Both the position numbers and the translations under genes were made by a program. Below the pieces are notes generated by a model. The model saw only the letters and a list, made by a program, of their open reading frames with translations. It made no database searches and was not told the DNA's origin. Below, in pieces: positions 16,181 to 23,980 of a DNA stretch of 64,000 nt. How positions within the stretch are numbered: the stretch's first letter is position 1; each line of letters begins with the position of its first letter. The DNA comes from Streptosporangium sp. NBC_01495 (lineage in GTDB: Bacteria > Actinomycetota > Actinomycetes > Streptosporangiales > Streptosporangiaceae). The stretch covers positions 1,798,001 to 1,862,000 of the forward strand of contig NZ_CP109430.1 in the NCBI RefSeq assembly GCF_036250735.1. The letters run 5' to 3'.

Positions 16181-16198
16181 GGTACCAAAGGTACCGTG
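16178..16198. promoter_or_regulatory. Perfect 21-bp palindrome between divergent starts
   Basis: Arms CACGGTACC (16178-16186) and GGTACCGTG (16190-16198) around AAA. It holds two GGTACC sites and covers both the tnpB GTG (16178-16180) and the GTG of the Phd-like gene (16196-16198). Phd/YefM proteins bind short palindromes with a GTAC core, so this is a likely autoregulatory operator. Confidence 0.65.
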
Positions 16199-16387
16199 AA
16201 TTCCATGACTGAGCGTATGAGTGTTCGACAACTCCGAGACTGGTTGGGCCGCCGTATCGACGTCGCCCACTTCACCGGCGAGCCCACCATCGTGGAGCGA
16301 CACGGGGAGCCCCGCGCCGTCCTGGTGCCCTACGCATGGTGGGCTGAGCGGCAAGAACTGGAAGGTCAGGGCACGCTCGCGCCCTAG
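16196..16387 (+). CDS. Phd/YefM-like antitoxin-fold protein carried by the TnpB element
   Basis: 63 residues. The core VRQLRDWLGRRIDVAH, GEPTIVERHGEPRAVLV and PYAWW follows the Phd/YefM pattern (N-terminal DNA-binding dimer strand-helix followed by a vL-i-i strand). The C-terminal toxin-binding tail is very short and no toxin gene is adjacent. It faces away from tnpB across the 21-bp palindrome. The GTG at 16196 has AAAGG upstream; ATGs at 16205 and 16217 are alternatives. Most likely a repressor of itself and tnpB rather than an antitoxin; this is inference from fold and position. Confidence 0.7.
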   Translation: MNSMTERMSVRQLRDWLGRRIDVAHFTGEPTIVERHGEPRAVLVPYAWWAERQELEGQGTLAP

Positions 16388-16490
16388 CGAGCACTCCCGC
16401 GCGGGCCTTCACCCCCCGGCCTGAAGGCCGGGGCGTCGGCTCGCTTTTCGGTAGCAATCAGCGGTGGCGTGTTCCCGGCCCGGTTCGCGC

Positions 16491-16540
16491 ACGGTCGTTC
16501 CGAGCCCGCGACCGCTGAGGCGCGGGTCCGGAACGACCGT
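16491..16540 (-). terminator. Terminator of the allophanate hydrolase gene
   Basis: Perfect 11-bp outer stem ACGGTCGTTCC (16491-16501) / GGAACGACCGT (16530-16540) with an inner CCCGCG/CGCGGG pair (16505-16510, 16521-16526). It lies 22 bp past the minus-strand stop at 16562. Confidence 0.8.
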
Positions 16541-16561
16541 GGAGTGGCCGTCGCCGGATCG

Positions 16562-18445
16562 TCAGGACCGTGGCAGGGAGAGGAGATAGTCCGGCCAGTT
16601 GCCGTGGTGGCTGATGTCGGGGGCCTGCTCGGTGGCGTACGGCTCGCAGAGGAAGCCGTGCACCGCGCGGCCGTCGGCGAGTTCGATCGTGCCGAGGCCG
16701 AGGGGCGGGGTGGTCTGGGTCAGCAGGGTGCCGAGCGCCGAGGGGCTCAGGTCGTACAGCTCGACCTCCACCGGGACCCCACCGGAGGTCGAGCGGACCA
16801 GTCCCGGGCGTGGCATGTCGCCGTCGTTCAGGACGTAGAGGCGGTAGAGGGGAGCCGTCAGGGCGGTGCCCAGGCCGGTGGCTCCCAGGGAGGTGAGCCG
16901 GCCGTGCAACGGCTGGCCGGAGCGGTGCACGCCGACCACGGCGAGCACCGCTCGCGCTTCGGGTGTGTGGACGGCTGCCGGTCGAGCGTCCGGGACGGGG
17001 GTGGCCGTCGGTCGCGTGTTCCGGACCGGGATCGCGGGGCCGCCGGTCAGGGTGTGGAAGGTGGCGCCGAGGCCGGCGAGGAGCTCGTCGGAGCCCGCCG
17101 GTCCCAGGAAGGTGACGCCGTGCGGGCGGCCGGTGGTCGTCGTTCCGGCGGGTACGGAGATTCCGGCCAGGTCGAGGAGGTTGGTGAAGGTCGTGTAGTG
17201 GCCGAGGATCGCGTTGCGCTCGATCGGGCTCTCGAGCATCTCCGCGATGGTGAAGGTCGTGGGCACGGTCGGGACCGCGAGGACGTCCATCGAGGCCCAT
17301 GCCTTCCGGGTCTCCGCGTCCAGCGCGCGCAGGCGGTAGAGCCCCTCGAAGGCGTCCACGGCGCTGAGCGCGCCGCCGCCGGACAGCACCTTCAGGGTGA
17401 CCGGGTGGACCTCGCCGGGGTTGCGGGCGACGAAGTCGCCGACCGCGGCGAGCCGTTCGGCGAGCCACGGCCCCTCGTACAGCAGCCGTCCCGCGGCCAG
17501 GAACGGGTCGAGATCTACGGGGACGAGCCGGTGGCCGAGGCCGGTGAGCCGTTCCGCCGCCTCCGCGAAGGCCGCCTCGGCGGCGGTGTCGCCGAAGAAC
17601 TCCGGTTCGCGCGGCACCCCGATTCGCAGGGAGTACGCGGAAGGTGGCACGGGGCCGGGGACGGGGAGTGCGCGTGACCAGGGATCGGCGGGTTCGAAAG
17701 CGGCGATGACGGACAGGACGGCCAGGCCGTCGGCGGCCGAGCGGGCGAAGACGCTCGGGCAGTCCAGTGACGCGCACGCGGGCACCACGCCGAGCGTGCT
17801 GACCAGGCCCCGGCTCGGCTTGACCCCGACGGTGCCGGTGAGCGCGGCGGGCACCCGGCCCGACCCGGCCGTGTCGGTGCCGACGGCGAACGAGACCAGG
17901 TCCGCGGCCACCGCCACCGCGGAGCCCGAGCTGGACCCGCCGGAGATGAGGCCCGGCAGCAGCGGCGACTCGCACGCGCCGTACGGGCTGCGGGTGCCCG
18001 ACAGGCCGGTGGCGAACTGGTCCAGGTTGGTCTTGCCGACGAGGAGGGCGCCCGCCGCGAGCAGCCGTTCCACCAGCGGCGCGCCGCGTTCCGGGACGTA
18101 GGAGTAGGCAGGGCAGGCCGCGGTGGTGGGCAGCCCGGCCACGTCCACGTTGTCCTTGACCGCGAACGGGACACCGTAGAGCGGCGGGCGGGTCTCCGGA
18201 TCCGGCCAGCGGCGGGCCAGCTCGGCCGCGTCGCCGAGCAGGTCCGCCGCCGGGCGCAGGATGATCCACACGTGGTCGTCACCCCGCGCCGCGATCCGCG
18301 CGAGCACCTCCCCGGCGACGTCGGCGGGGCGGACCGCCCCGGAGCGGTAGAGGCCGGAGAGGCTCTCCAGGTCCAGGCGAAGCGGGCCGGCCGTGTTCTC
18401 CAGGGTGGGGTGGGGCATGCTGTCCGGATCAGGCGGAGGGTGCAT
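16562..18445 (-). CDS. atzF: Allophanate hydrolase
   Basis: 627 residues. N-terminal amidase-signature domain with the catalytic triad: Lys97 in VKDN, the Ser-rich GGSSSGSA (169-176) and the nucleophile Ser195 in DTAGSG. The C-terminal domain (about 460-620), with RLYVLNDGDMPRPGLVR and HGFLCEP, is typical of AtzF. It hydrolyses allophanate to ammonia and CO2 in the cytoplasm. The start at 18445 has AGGAAAGG upstream. Last gene of the GntR-hydrolase-permease-atzF row. No urea carboxylase is nearby, so allophanate probably comes from biuret made by the neighbouring cysteine hydrolase's pathway rather than from urea. Confidence 0.9.
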   Translation of the reverse strand: MHPPPDPDSMPHPTLENTAGPLRLDLESLSGLYRSGAVRPADVAGEVLARIAARGDDHVWIILRPAADLLGDAAELARRWPDPETRPPLYGVPFAVKDNVDVAGLPTTAACPAYSYVPERGAPLVERLLAAGALLVGKTNLDQFATGLSGTRSPYGACESPLLPGLISGGSSSGSAVAVAADLVSFAVGTDTAGSGRVPAALTGTVGVKPSRGLVSTLGVVPACASLDCPSVFARSAADGLAVLSVIAAFEPADPWSRALPVPGPVPPSAYSLRIGVPREPEFFGDTAAEAAFAEAAERLTGLGHRLVPVDLDPFLAAGRLLYEGPWLAERLAAVGDFVARNPGEVHPVTLKVLSGGGALSAVDAFEGLYRLRALDAETRKAWASMDVLAVPTVPTTFTIAEMLESPIERNAILGHYTTFTNLLDLAGISVPAGTTTTGRPHGVTFLGPAGSDELLAGLGATFHTLTGGPAIPVRNTRPTATPVPDARPAAVHTPEARAVLAVVGVHRSGQPLHGRLTSLGATGLGTALTAPLYRLYVLNDGDMPRPGLVRSTSGGVPVEVELYDLSPSALGTLLTQTTPPLGLGTIELADGRAVHGFLCEPYATEQAPDISHHGNWPDYLLSLPRS

Positions 18446-18490
18446 GTGCCTTTCCTGTGTGTACGTGGTTCCCGGTGTTACGTGCTGCTC

Positions 18491-18600
18491 GGCGCGAAGG
18501 CGCGAAGGCGCGAAGGCGCGAAGGCGCGGAACGCGGGGCGAGGGCGCGGAACGCGGGGCGAGGGCGCGGAACGCGGGGCGAGGGCGCGGAACGCGGGGCG
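18491..18600. repeat. Tandem 8-bp and 20-bp repeats
   Basis: Four to five copies of GGCGCGAA (18491-18530) run directly into four near-identical 20-bp units of the type GCGCGGAACGCGGGGCGAGG (18524-18600). They fill the gap between the permease and atzF genes. Confidence 0.9.
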
Positions 18601-18704
18601 CGAGGGTGCGAGGGTGCGGGAGCGTGGGGGCGGATCAGTTCGCGAGGGTTGTCGGCGTACGGCGTGTCCCGCGAGCCGGTGCCAGCCGGTTCGCGGGGTG
18701 CCGT

Positions 18705-20312
18705 TCACGAGGTGGCGGGGGCCTCCGCGGAGACGGGTCTCGCGGGGGTCCGCTCGGGTTCGCCGGCGGCGTCCGGCGTCTCGTCCGACGGCTTGGGCTT
18801 GAGGAAGACGAAGGCGAGCAGGATCAGCCCCGCGAAGAGGTAGCCCAGGGAGACCTGGCCGTTGGCGTTCCACTCGACCCGCTCGCCGTGGATCAGGCCG
18901 ATGAAGGCCAGGGCCGCGCCGACGAAGGCGTACCCGGCGGCCCACAGGAACGACCGGTCGATGATGAAGGCCGTGATCGAGCCGAGCACCAGACCGGCGA
19001 GCACGGCGCCGCCGCCGAGCAGGGCCGTTCCCTCGTAGACCGTCCCGCTCTGCGCGATCGTGTCGTACCCCACCTCCCGCGCGCTGGTGCCCGCGGCGGC
19101 GAGCGCGTTGTCCATGTAGCCCTGCGCCCAGGAGGCGATGTTGGGGATGATCGCGATCACCACGGCCACCGCGTGCGCCTTCGGCACCGACTGGAAGGCC
19201 TGGGCGCCGATGAGCAGGCCGATGTAGAGCAGGATCGGCACGATCGCGGGCGCCGGAAGCACCGCGCCGAGCAGCGCGAACATGCCGAGGAAGCAGAACA
19301 GCGCGATCACGACGCCGCTCGCCATCGAGTAGCTCGTACGGCCGCCCGCGGACTTCCACCCCGGGTGGCCGATGTAGACGGCGGGCGGGAACGGCGAGCC
19401 CAGCATCGAGCCGACCACCGCGCCCGCGCCGTCGGCCAGGAGCACCGAACGCAGGTTGTACGAGTCGCCCGCGGCGGCGGCGCTCTCCACGTTGCTCATG
19501 CCCTCGGTGAAGTTGTAGATGCCCAGGGGGATGGCGGTGGCCAGCAGCGGCGAGACCTGGCCGAGTCCTTCGAGGAGGCGGTCGATGTTCAGCGACGGCA
19601 GGCTCACCGCGATGTTCTCGGCGGCGGCGCCCACGTCGGCGGGGTTCATGTAACCGCCGATCCAGGCGATCGCGGTACCGGCCAGCAGCGCGGCGAGCCC
19701 GACGGGGATGTTGCCCGGCAGCCTCAGGTCGGTGAAGAAGCCGACCATGATGATTACCAGCACCGGCAGCGCGATCCAGGCCGCCTCCCACATCTGCGCG
19801 GCGGGCCGCATCGAGATGAAGGCGATCGAGATGCCCGCCAGGGTGCCGAGCATCGCCGCCCTGGGGGTGAAGCGGCGGATGTACGGACCCACGAAGGCGC
19901 CGATCAGCACGATGACGCCGATGATGAAGCACCAGGCCAGCCCCGCGACCCAGGCCTGCAGGGGGTTCTTGGTGGCCAGGTAGGTCGGCAGCATGATCAC
20001 GAACACGACGATGAACATGTGCGGGACGCTGGGACCGTACGGCATCGCGCACACGTCGGTGCGGTTCTCGCGGCGGGCCAGTCGCCGGGCGAGGTAGGTG
20101 TAGTACACGTTGCCGATCAGGAGCTGGATGCCCATCGCCGGGAGGATGACGCCGAACACGTCGGAGCCGGGCAGGTGGACGACCCCGAGGCAGAGGCCGC
20201 TCAGCACCAGCACGTTGACCATCACGTTGAAGCCGAGGCCGAAGAAGGCGTTGGTGTCCCCGCTGACCCACCAGGGGAGTTTGAGCTTGACGGGGTCGGT
20301 TGTCGTGGTCAT
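18705..20312 (-). CDS. NCS2-type permease of the biuret/allophanate operon
   Basis: 535 residues with about 12-14 transmembrane segments and a charged C-terminal tail. The fold and motifs (NFTEGMSNVESAAAAGDSYN, GSPFPPAVYIGHPGWK) place it in the nucleobase/xanthine-uracil permease superfamily, in the branch with an SNVESA signature rather than a classical nucleobase carrier. It starts 3 bp after the cysteine hydrolase stop, so the two are co-translated. From context it would import biuret, cyanuric acid or a related N-rich ureide; the substrate is inference. Confidence 0.82.
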   Translation of the reverse strand: MTTTTDPVKLKLPWWVSGDTNAFFGLGFNVMVNVLVLSGLCLGVVHLPGSDVFGVILPAMGIQLLIGNVYYTYLARRLARRENRTDVCAMPYGPSVPHMFIVVFVIMLPTYLATKNPLQAWVAGLAWCFIIGVIVLIGAFVGPYIRRFTPRAAMLGTLAGISIAFISMRPAAQMWEAAWIALPVLVIIMVGFFTDLRLPGNIPVGLAALLAGTAIAWIGGYMNPADVGAAAENIAVSLPSLNIDRLLEGLGQVSPLLATAIPLGIYNFTEGMSNVESAAAAGDSYNLRSVLLADGAGAVVGSMLGSPFPPAVYIGHPGWKSAGGRTSYSMASGVVIALFCFLGMFALLGAVLPAPAIVPILLYIGLLIGAQAFQSVPKAHAVAVVIAIIPNIASWAQGYMDNALAAAGTSAREVGYDTIAQSGTVYEGTALLGGGAVLAGLVLGSITAFIIDRSFLWAAGYAFVGAALAFIGLIHGERVEWNANGQVSLGYLFAGLILLAFVFLKPKPSDETPDAAGEPERTPARPVSAEAPATS

Positions 20313-20315
20313 CGG

Positions 20316-20996
20316 TCAGCTCCGTGTTTCGAGTGCCTTGAGATAGCCGCCGGAGAGGGCGACCCAGCCGAAGATGCCGCCCTGGGCGGCGATCATTTCG
20401 AGCCCGTACCGCTGGAACTCGGCGAAGTACGAGCCCACGCAGTCGGACAGGACCAGGCACTCGTAACCCCGGTCGTTCGCCTCGCGGACGGTGGTGTGCA
20501 CGCACACCTCGGTCGTGACGCCGGTGATGATCAGGCTGCGGATGTCCGCCGCCCGCAGGGTCCGGTCCAGGTCGGTGGCGTGGAATGAGCCCTTGCCGGG
20601 TTTGTCGACGACGAGTTCGCCCTCGGCGGGGGCCAGTTCGTCGATGATGTCGTGGCCGTACTCGCCGCGGATCAGGATCCGTCCCTTGGGACCGGGATCC
20701 CCGATGCGCAGCGACGGCGCGCCGCGGTTGAGCTTGGCGGGCGGGCAGTCGGACAGGTCGGGCAGGTGCCCCTCGCGGGTGTGGATGACGGTCATCCCCG
20801 CCGCGCGGGTGGCGGCCAGCACCTCCTGGAGCGGCGGGATGACCCGCCGCAGCATGGACACGTCGTTGCCCAGGGTCTCCCCGAAACCCCCGGGCTCGAC
20901 GAAGTCCCGTTGCATGTCGATGAGCAGCAGCGCTGTGTGTCGCGGATCGAATCCGTATGCGTACGGCTCGGCCTCGACGAGAAGCGGATCGGACAC
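20316..20996 (-). CDS. Cysteine hydrolase, probable biuret amidohydrolase
   Basis: 226-residue isochorismatase-like hydrolase with the Asp27 ([10 protein letters not shown]), Lys135 (DKPGKGSF) and Cys165 (TTEVCVHTT) triad. [20 protein letters not shown] and [11 protein letters not shown] match the biuret hydrolase BiuH pattern as I remember it. It would release ammonia from biuret and give allophanate, the substrate of the atzF product two genes downstream. GTG start with GGAG upstream. A RutB-like ureidoacrylate hydrolase is the main alternative, but allophanate hydrolase in the operon favours biuret. Confidence 0.8.
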   Translation of the reverse strand: MSDPLLVEAEPYAYGFDPRHTALLLIDMQRDFVEPGGFGETLGNDVSMLRRVIPPLQEVLAATRAAGMTVIHTREGHLPDLSDCPPAKLNRGAPSLRIGDPGPKGRILIRGEYGHDIIDELAPAEGELVVDKPGKGSFHATDLDRTLRAADIRSLIITGVTTEVCVHTTVREANDRGYECLVLSDCVGSYFAEFQRYGLEMIAAQGGIFGWVALSGGYLKALETRS

Positions 20997-21024
20997 GTTG
21001 ACTCCGTTCCTCGGATCCTCCTTT

Positions 21025-21039
21025 TGTCGATTGTCGACA
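21025..21039 (-). promoter_or_regulatory. Probable GntR operator of the biuret operon
   Basis: TGTCGA-TTG-TCGACA inverted repeat in the 144 bp between the GntR gene and the hydrolase start. TTGTCGACAG within it resembles FCD-GntR half sites. An ATAAT-containing -10-like sequence lies just upstream (21041-21046), so binding would block transcription. Confidence 0.6.
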
Positions 21040-21140
21040 GAATTATGTCGGCGGGTTTCCCGCCCGGTTACGCTTCTGTTAGCGAGCCGGATCGGAGCGT
21101 GATCGCGCCGCCCGGCGTGCGTTTCTCCGTGGCCGGGCGT

Positions 21141-21788
21141 TCAGCCGATGTAGGTGCGCGCTCCGTGCCGGGACAGGGCGTCGAGCACGGTGGCCGGGTC
21201 GCCGGAGGCGATGGCCTCGAAGAGCCGCCTGTGCCGCTCCACCCCCTCGGACGGGGCCCGCTGCTCGGCCTCCCTGCGCAGGTTCGCGGCCATGTAGAGC
21301 TGCAGTTTCAGGATGACGGGCTCGTACGCCATCAGCAGCTGGCGGTGGCCCGCCAGCGCGACCAGCGCGACGTGGAAGCGCCGGTGTGCCTCGTTCTCGC
21401 CGAGCGGGTTGTCCAGCCGTACCGCCGACGCCATGCCCTCGAGCGCCTCGCCCAGCGCGGTAATGTCGTGCGCGCCGGACAGCGGCAGCGCGGTCTCGAC
21501 CGCGTAGCGTTCGAGGACGTCGCGCAGCCCGAACAGCTCGTCCACGTCGTCCCTGGTCAGCTCGGTGACGCGGGCCCCCCGCCGGGGCAGGTGCTCCACC
21601 AGCCCCTGCTGCCCGAGCGACCGCAGTGCCTCGCGCAGCGGCGCCCGGCTGATGCCGAACCGCTGGGTGAGCTGCTCCTCGATCAGCCGCTCGCCCGGCG
21701 CGAGGGCACCGGAGAGGATCTCGTGACGGAGCCGCCGCATCGAAAGCTCGACCAGGCTGGGGTGTTTCAGCTCCCCATCGGGTTCCAC
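21141..21788 (-). CDS. GntR family regulator, FCD domain
   Basis: 215 residues: winged helix (about 12-75; LTQRFGISRAPLREALRSLGQQGLV) plus an FCD effector domain with the metal-binding histidines in HRRFHVAL and the ERHRRLFEAI segment. The GTG at 21788 is chosen because AGGAG lies eight bases upstream; an in-frame ATG further out lacks one. First gene of the biuret-type row and the likely local regulator, binding the palindrome at 21025-21039. Confidence 0.85.
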   Translation of the reverse strand: MEPDGELKHPSLVELSMRRLRHEILSGALAPGERLIEEQLTQRFGISRAPLREALRSLGQQGLVEHLPRRGARVTELTRDDVDELFGLRDVLERYAVETALPLSGAHDITALGEALEGMASAVRLDNPLGENEAHRRFHVALVALAGHRQLLMAYEPVILKLQLYMAANLRREAEQRAPSEGVERHRRLFEAIASGDPATVLDALSRHGARTYIG

Positions 21789-21922
21789 CCGTCCAACTCC
21801 TCTCGACGTGTGGAACAAACTCTCTCAGAGAACGGCGGAGTTCCCACGCGCGGGATGGCGGCGCGGCCGGGTGTTCCGGGCGCGAGCCGGTCGGGAGCCG
21901 GTCGGGAGCCGGTCGGGAGCAC

Positions 21923-22175
21923 GCCACTTTCGCCGCCCTCACAACTCGGTGGTACGCCGCTCTCGTCGTCCTCACGATTCGGGGCGCGCCACTTCCGCAC
22001 TTCTCGCAGTTCGGTGGTACGCCGCTCTCGTCGTCCTCACGACTCGGGGCGCGCCACTCCCGCACTTCTCGCAACCCGGTGGCGCGCCGCTCTGGTTGTT
22101 CTCACGATTCGGGGCATGCCACTCCCGCACTTCTCGCGGTTCGCCGGTACGGCACTCCCGTGGTCATCACAGCTC
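21923..22175. repeat. Degenerate 32/33-bp direct repeats (65-bp supercopy)
   Basis: Alternating half-units repeat at a strict 65-bp spacing: GCCGCTCTCGTCGTCCTCAC-type units start at 21956, 22021, 22086 and 22151, each followed by a GCCACT-CCGCACTTCTCGC-type unit. The array runs into the 3' end of the carboxypeptidase gene. A short GGTCGGGAGCC tandem precedes it at 21888-21920. No gene is seen in this 378-bp gap. Confidence 0.85.
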
Positions 22176-23222
22176 GGGCGGAGTCTGCTCGCTCGCCCAG
22201 TCGAGGAGCCGCGTCGCGGTCTGGAAGCGCCGGTCGGCGTTGGACTCGCCGAGGATGACGCCGACGAGCCGGTGGCCGTCGCGGTCGGCGGCGAAGGACA
22301 GGCAGTATCCGGCGGCGCCGGTGTAGCCGGTCTTCAGACCCATGACCCCCGGCGTCTTGCCGAGCAGCTTGTTGGAGTTGGTCCAGACGTGCGCCCGGTG
22401 CACCTTGGACTTCGCCACGACGTGGCGCCTGGTGGACGCGATGATCCGCAGCACCGGGTCGCGCAGCGCGAGGTCGGCCAGCTTCGCCTGGTCCAGGGCG
22501 GTGGAGTGGCCGGGAGCCGGTTTCGGCAGGCCGTCGGCGCTGGCGTAACGGGTGTCGACCAGTCCCATGGAGCGGGCCGTGGCGTTCATCTTCGCCACGA
22601 ACTTCGTGTTGCCCGGACCGTAGACGCGGGCCAGGGCGTGGGAGGCGTCCGCCCCCGAGGGGAGCATGACCGCGTAGAGCAGGTCCCTGACGGTGAGCCG
22701 CTCCCCGGCGCGCAGGGAGGCGTGCGTCGCGCCGTTCGTCGCCGCGTGCCGTACGTCCGCCGCCTGGATCGTGACGGTGTCGTCCAGCTTCGCCTCCCTG
22801 AGGATGACGTACGCCGTCATGACCTTGGTCAGGCTGGCCACCGGCATCCGCTTCCCCGCCTGCTTGTTCAGGTGGACCGTTCCCGTGTCCGCGTCGTACA
22901 GGTACGCGGCCCGTCCGGGTACCGAGGGTACGGAGGCGCGCCGCTCTCCGGCGGGCGCGGCGGTGAAGGTGAGCGCGCCGGGTGCGGCGGTGAGGGCGGA
23001 TGCGCGGGGTGCGGCGAGCGGGACGGATGCCGTGGACCCGGCGGCGAGGGCGTGCGCCGGAGAGCCGCCGGTCAGCGCGGGTGCCGAGGTTCCCCAGGTC
23101 GGCGCGGGTGCCGAGGTTCCCCAGGCCAGGGCGGGCGCCGGAGACGCGGTGGCCAGGGTGACCGCGGTGACCAGCGCGGCGCGGGCTATAAGACGTGTTC
23201 CCCCGTGATGCATGCGAGCCAT
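22167..23222 (-). CDS. D-alanyl-D-alanine carboxypeptidase (PBP, S11 family)
   Basis: 351 residues: signal peptide to about residue 32, a low-complexity Ala/Pro/Ser segment to about 100, then the S11 peptidase domain. Active-site motifs are SLTK (130-133) and KTG (about 301). The middle SxN motif reads SGAD (189-192), so the usual Asn is Ala. It trims the terminal D-Ala of peptidoglycan pentapeptides outside the membrane. The classical C-terminal membrane anchor is absent, so it is probably released or held in the wall. Confidence 0.88.
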   Translation of the reverse strand: MARMHHGGTRLIARAALVTAVTLATASPAPALAWGTSAPAPTWGTSAPALTGGSPAHALAAGSTASVPLAAPRASALTAAPGALTFTAAPAGERRASVPSVPGRAAYLYDADTGTVHLNKQAGKRMPVASLTKVMTAYVILREAKLDDTVTIQAADVRHAATNGATHASLRAGERLTVRDLLYAVMLPSGADASHALARVYGPGNTKFVAKMNATARSMGLVDTRYASADGLPKPAPGHSTALDQAKLADLALRDPVLRIIASTRRHVVAKSKVHRAHVWTNSNKLLGKTPGVMGLKTGYTGAAGYCLSFAADRDGHRLVGVILGESNADRRFQTATRLLDWASEQTPPEL

Positions 23223-23265
23223 GCTGGCAGAGGACGCCGTTGATATACGGAAGTTGTCGGTTTGG

Positions 23266-23829
23266 CTATTGAAAAGTTGACATCTGCGGCGGGTGTTTCT
23301 CCGTCTCGCGGCGGGCGGCCCGATGGCGGCGCCAGCGGACGAACCCGACGACCACCGCGATCGCCAGCAGCGCGGCCAGACCTGCCAGGAGCGGCGACCG
23401 CGCGGCCAGCCCCAGCCAGCCCCAGATCACCGAGTACAGGCCGAAGGAGGTAACCGGCACCCAGGTCAGGCAGCCGAGCGCGCTGGCCACGACGTACCAG
23501 GGGTAAGAGATCCGCAGCACCCCGGCCACCCAGGGCAGCGTGTGGCGCAGCCCCGGCACCCAGAAGCAGGCGTAGACGGCGAGCGCGCCCCACTTCCTGA
23601 CGACGTTCTCGACCCGGGTGATGTTCTCCTGGCCGATCCTGACGCCCAGGCGCGAGGTGTAGAGCCTGGAACCCAGGACGTGGCCGATCCAGTAGTAGGC
23701 CTGGAACGCGCCGAACAGGGCCACGCCGCCGACGATCACCCAGAGCCACAGGGGCATGCCCAGGAAGGACGCGGAGGTCGGGTCGGGGATGCCCACCACA
23801 ACAGGTCGCATTCTGAACATCACCACCAC
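23266..23829 (-). CDS. DedA/VTT family membrane protein
   Basis: 187 residues with about four to five hydrophobic helices. YYWIGHVLGSRLY, the amphipathic RVENVVRKWG helix and FWVPGLRHTLPWVAG are the DedA (SNARE-associated) hallmarks, including the conserved re-entrant segment with G-x-x-R. This family includes lipid flippases for undecaprenyl phosphate and phosphatidylethanolamine. GTG start (23829) with GGTGGG upstream; an ATG follows three codons later. Arginine-rich C-terminal cytoplasmic tail. The immediately upstream carboxypeptidase, on the same strand, fits a cell-envelope setting. Confidence 0.8.
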   Translation of the reverse strand: MVVMFRMRPVVVGIPDPTSASFLGMPLWLWVIVGGVALFGAFQAYYWIGHVLGSRLYTSRLGVRIGQENITRVENVVRKWGALAVYACFWVPGLRHTLPWVAGVLRISYPWYVVASALGCLTWVPVTSFGLYSVIWGWLGLAARSPLLAGLAALLAIAVVVGFVRWRRHRAARRETEKHPPQMSTFQ

Positions 23830-23980
23830 GGTCGTCCCACCTGCCTTGACTCGATATTAGGGCAGGCTTACCTGGATCGGCATGGCGGACCCCTTTTGGG
23901 CGCCCCGCCTGCAAGCGGACGTCAACTCCGGAGCAAGAACCGTGGCGTACACCTTGGAGGAACGAAGGAAGGTGTCTGTC

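Larger units (their letters stand above)
14937..16445 (-). mobile_element. TnpB-only IS200/IS605-type element
   Basis: An element of about 1.5 kb holding tnpB and a divergent small gene; no TnpA (Y1 transposase) is present, so it would move only with a TnpA supplied in trans. The ends carry matching subterminal hairpins: CCCCGGCCT/AGGCTGGGG at 14947-14966 (right end) and the perfect CCCCGGCCT/AGGCCGGGG at 16414-16433 (left end). The right end finishes in TCAA on the minus strand (14940-14937), directly joined to ridA sequence. The left boundary is approximate. Confidence 0.8.

Noticed and set aside
16501-16561. Missing 5' half of ridA at the left end of the TnpB element
   Set aside because: Translated on the minus strand this stretch shows no RidA motif; it is the atzF terminator region instead.
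18393-20588. Plus-strand frame opposite the permease gene
   Set aside because: Low-complexity Arg/Gly/Glu; the minus strand gives a clear membrane permease.
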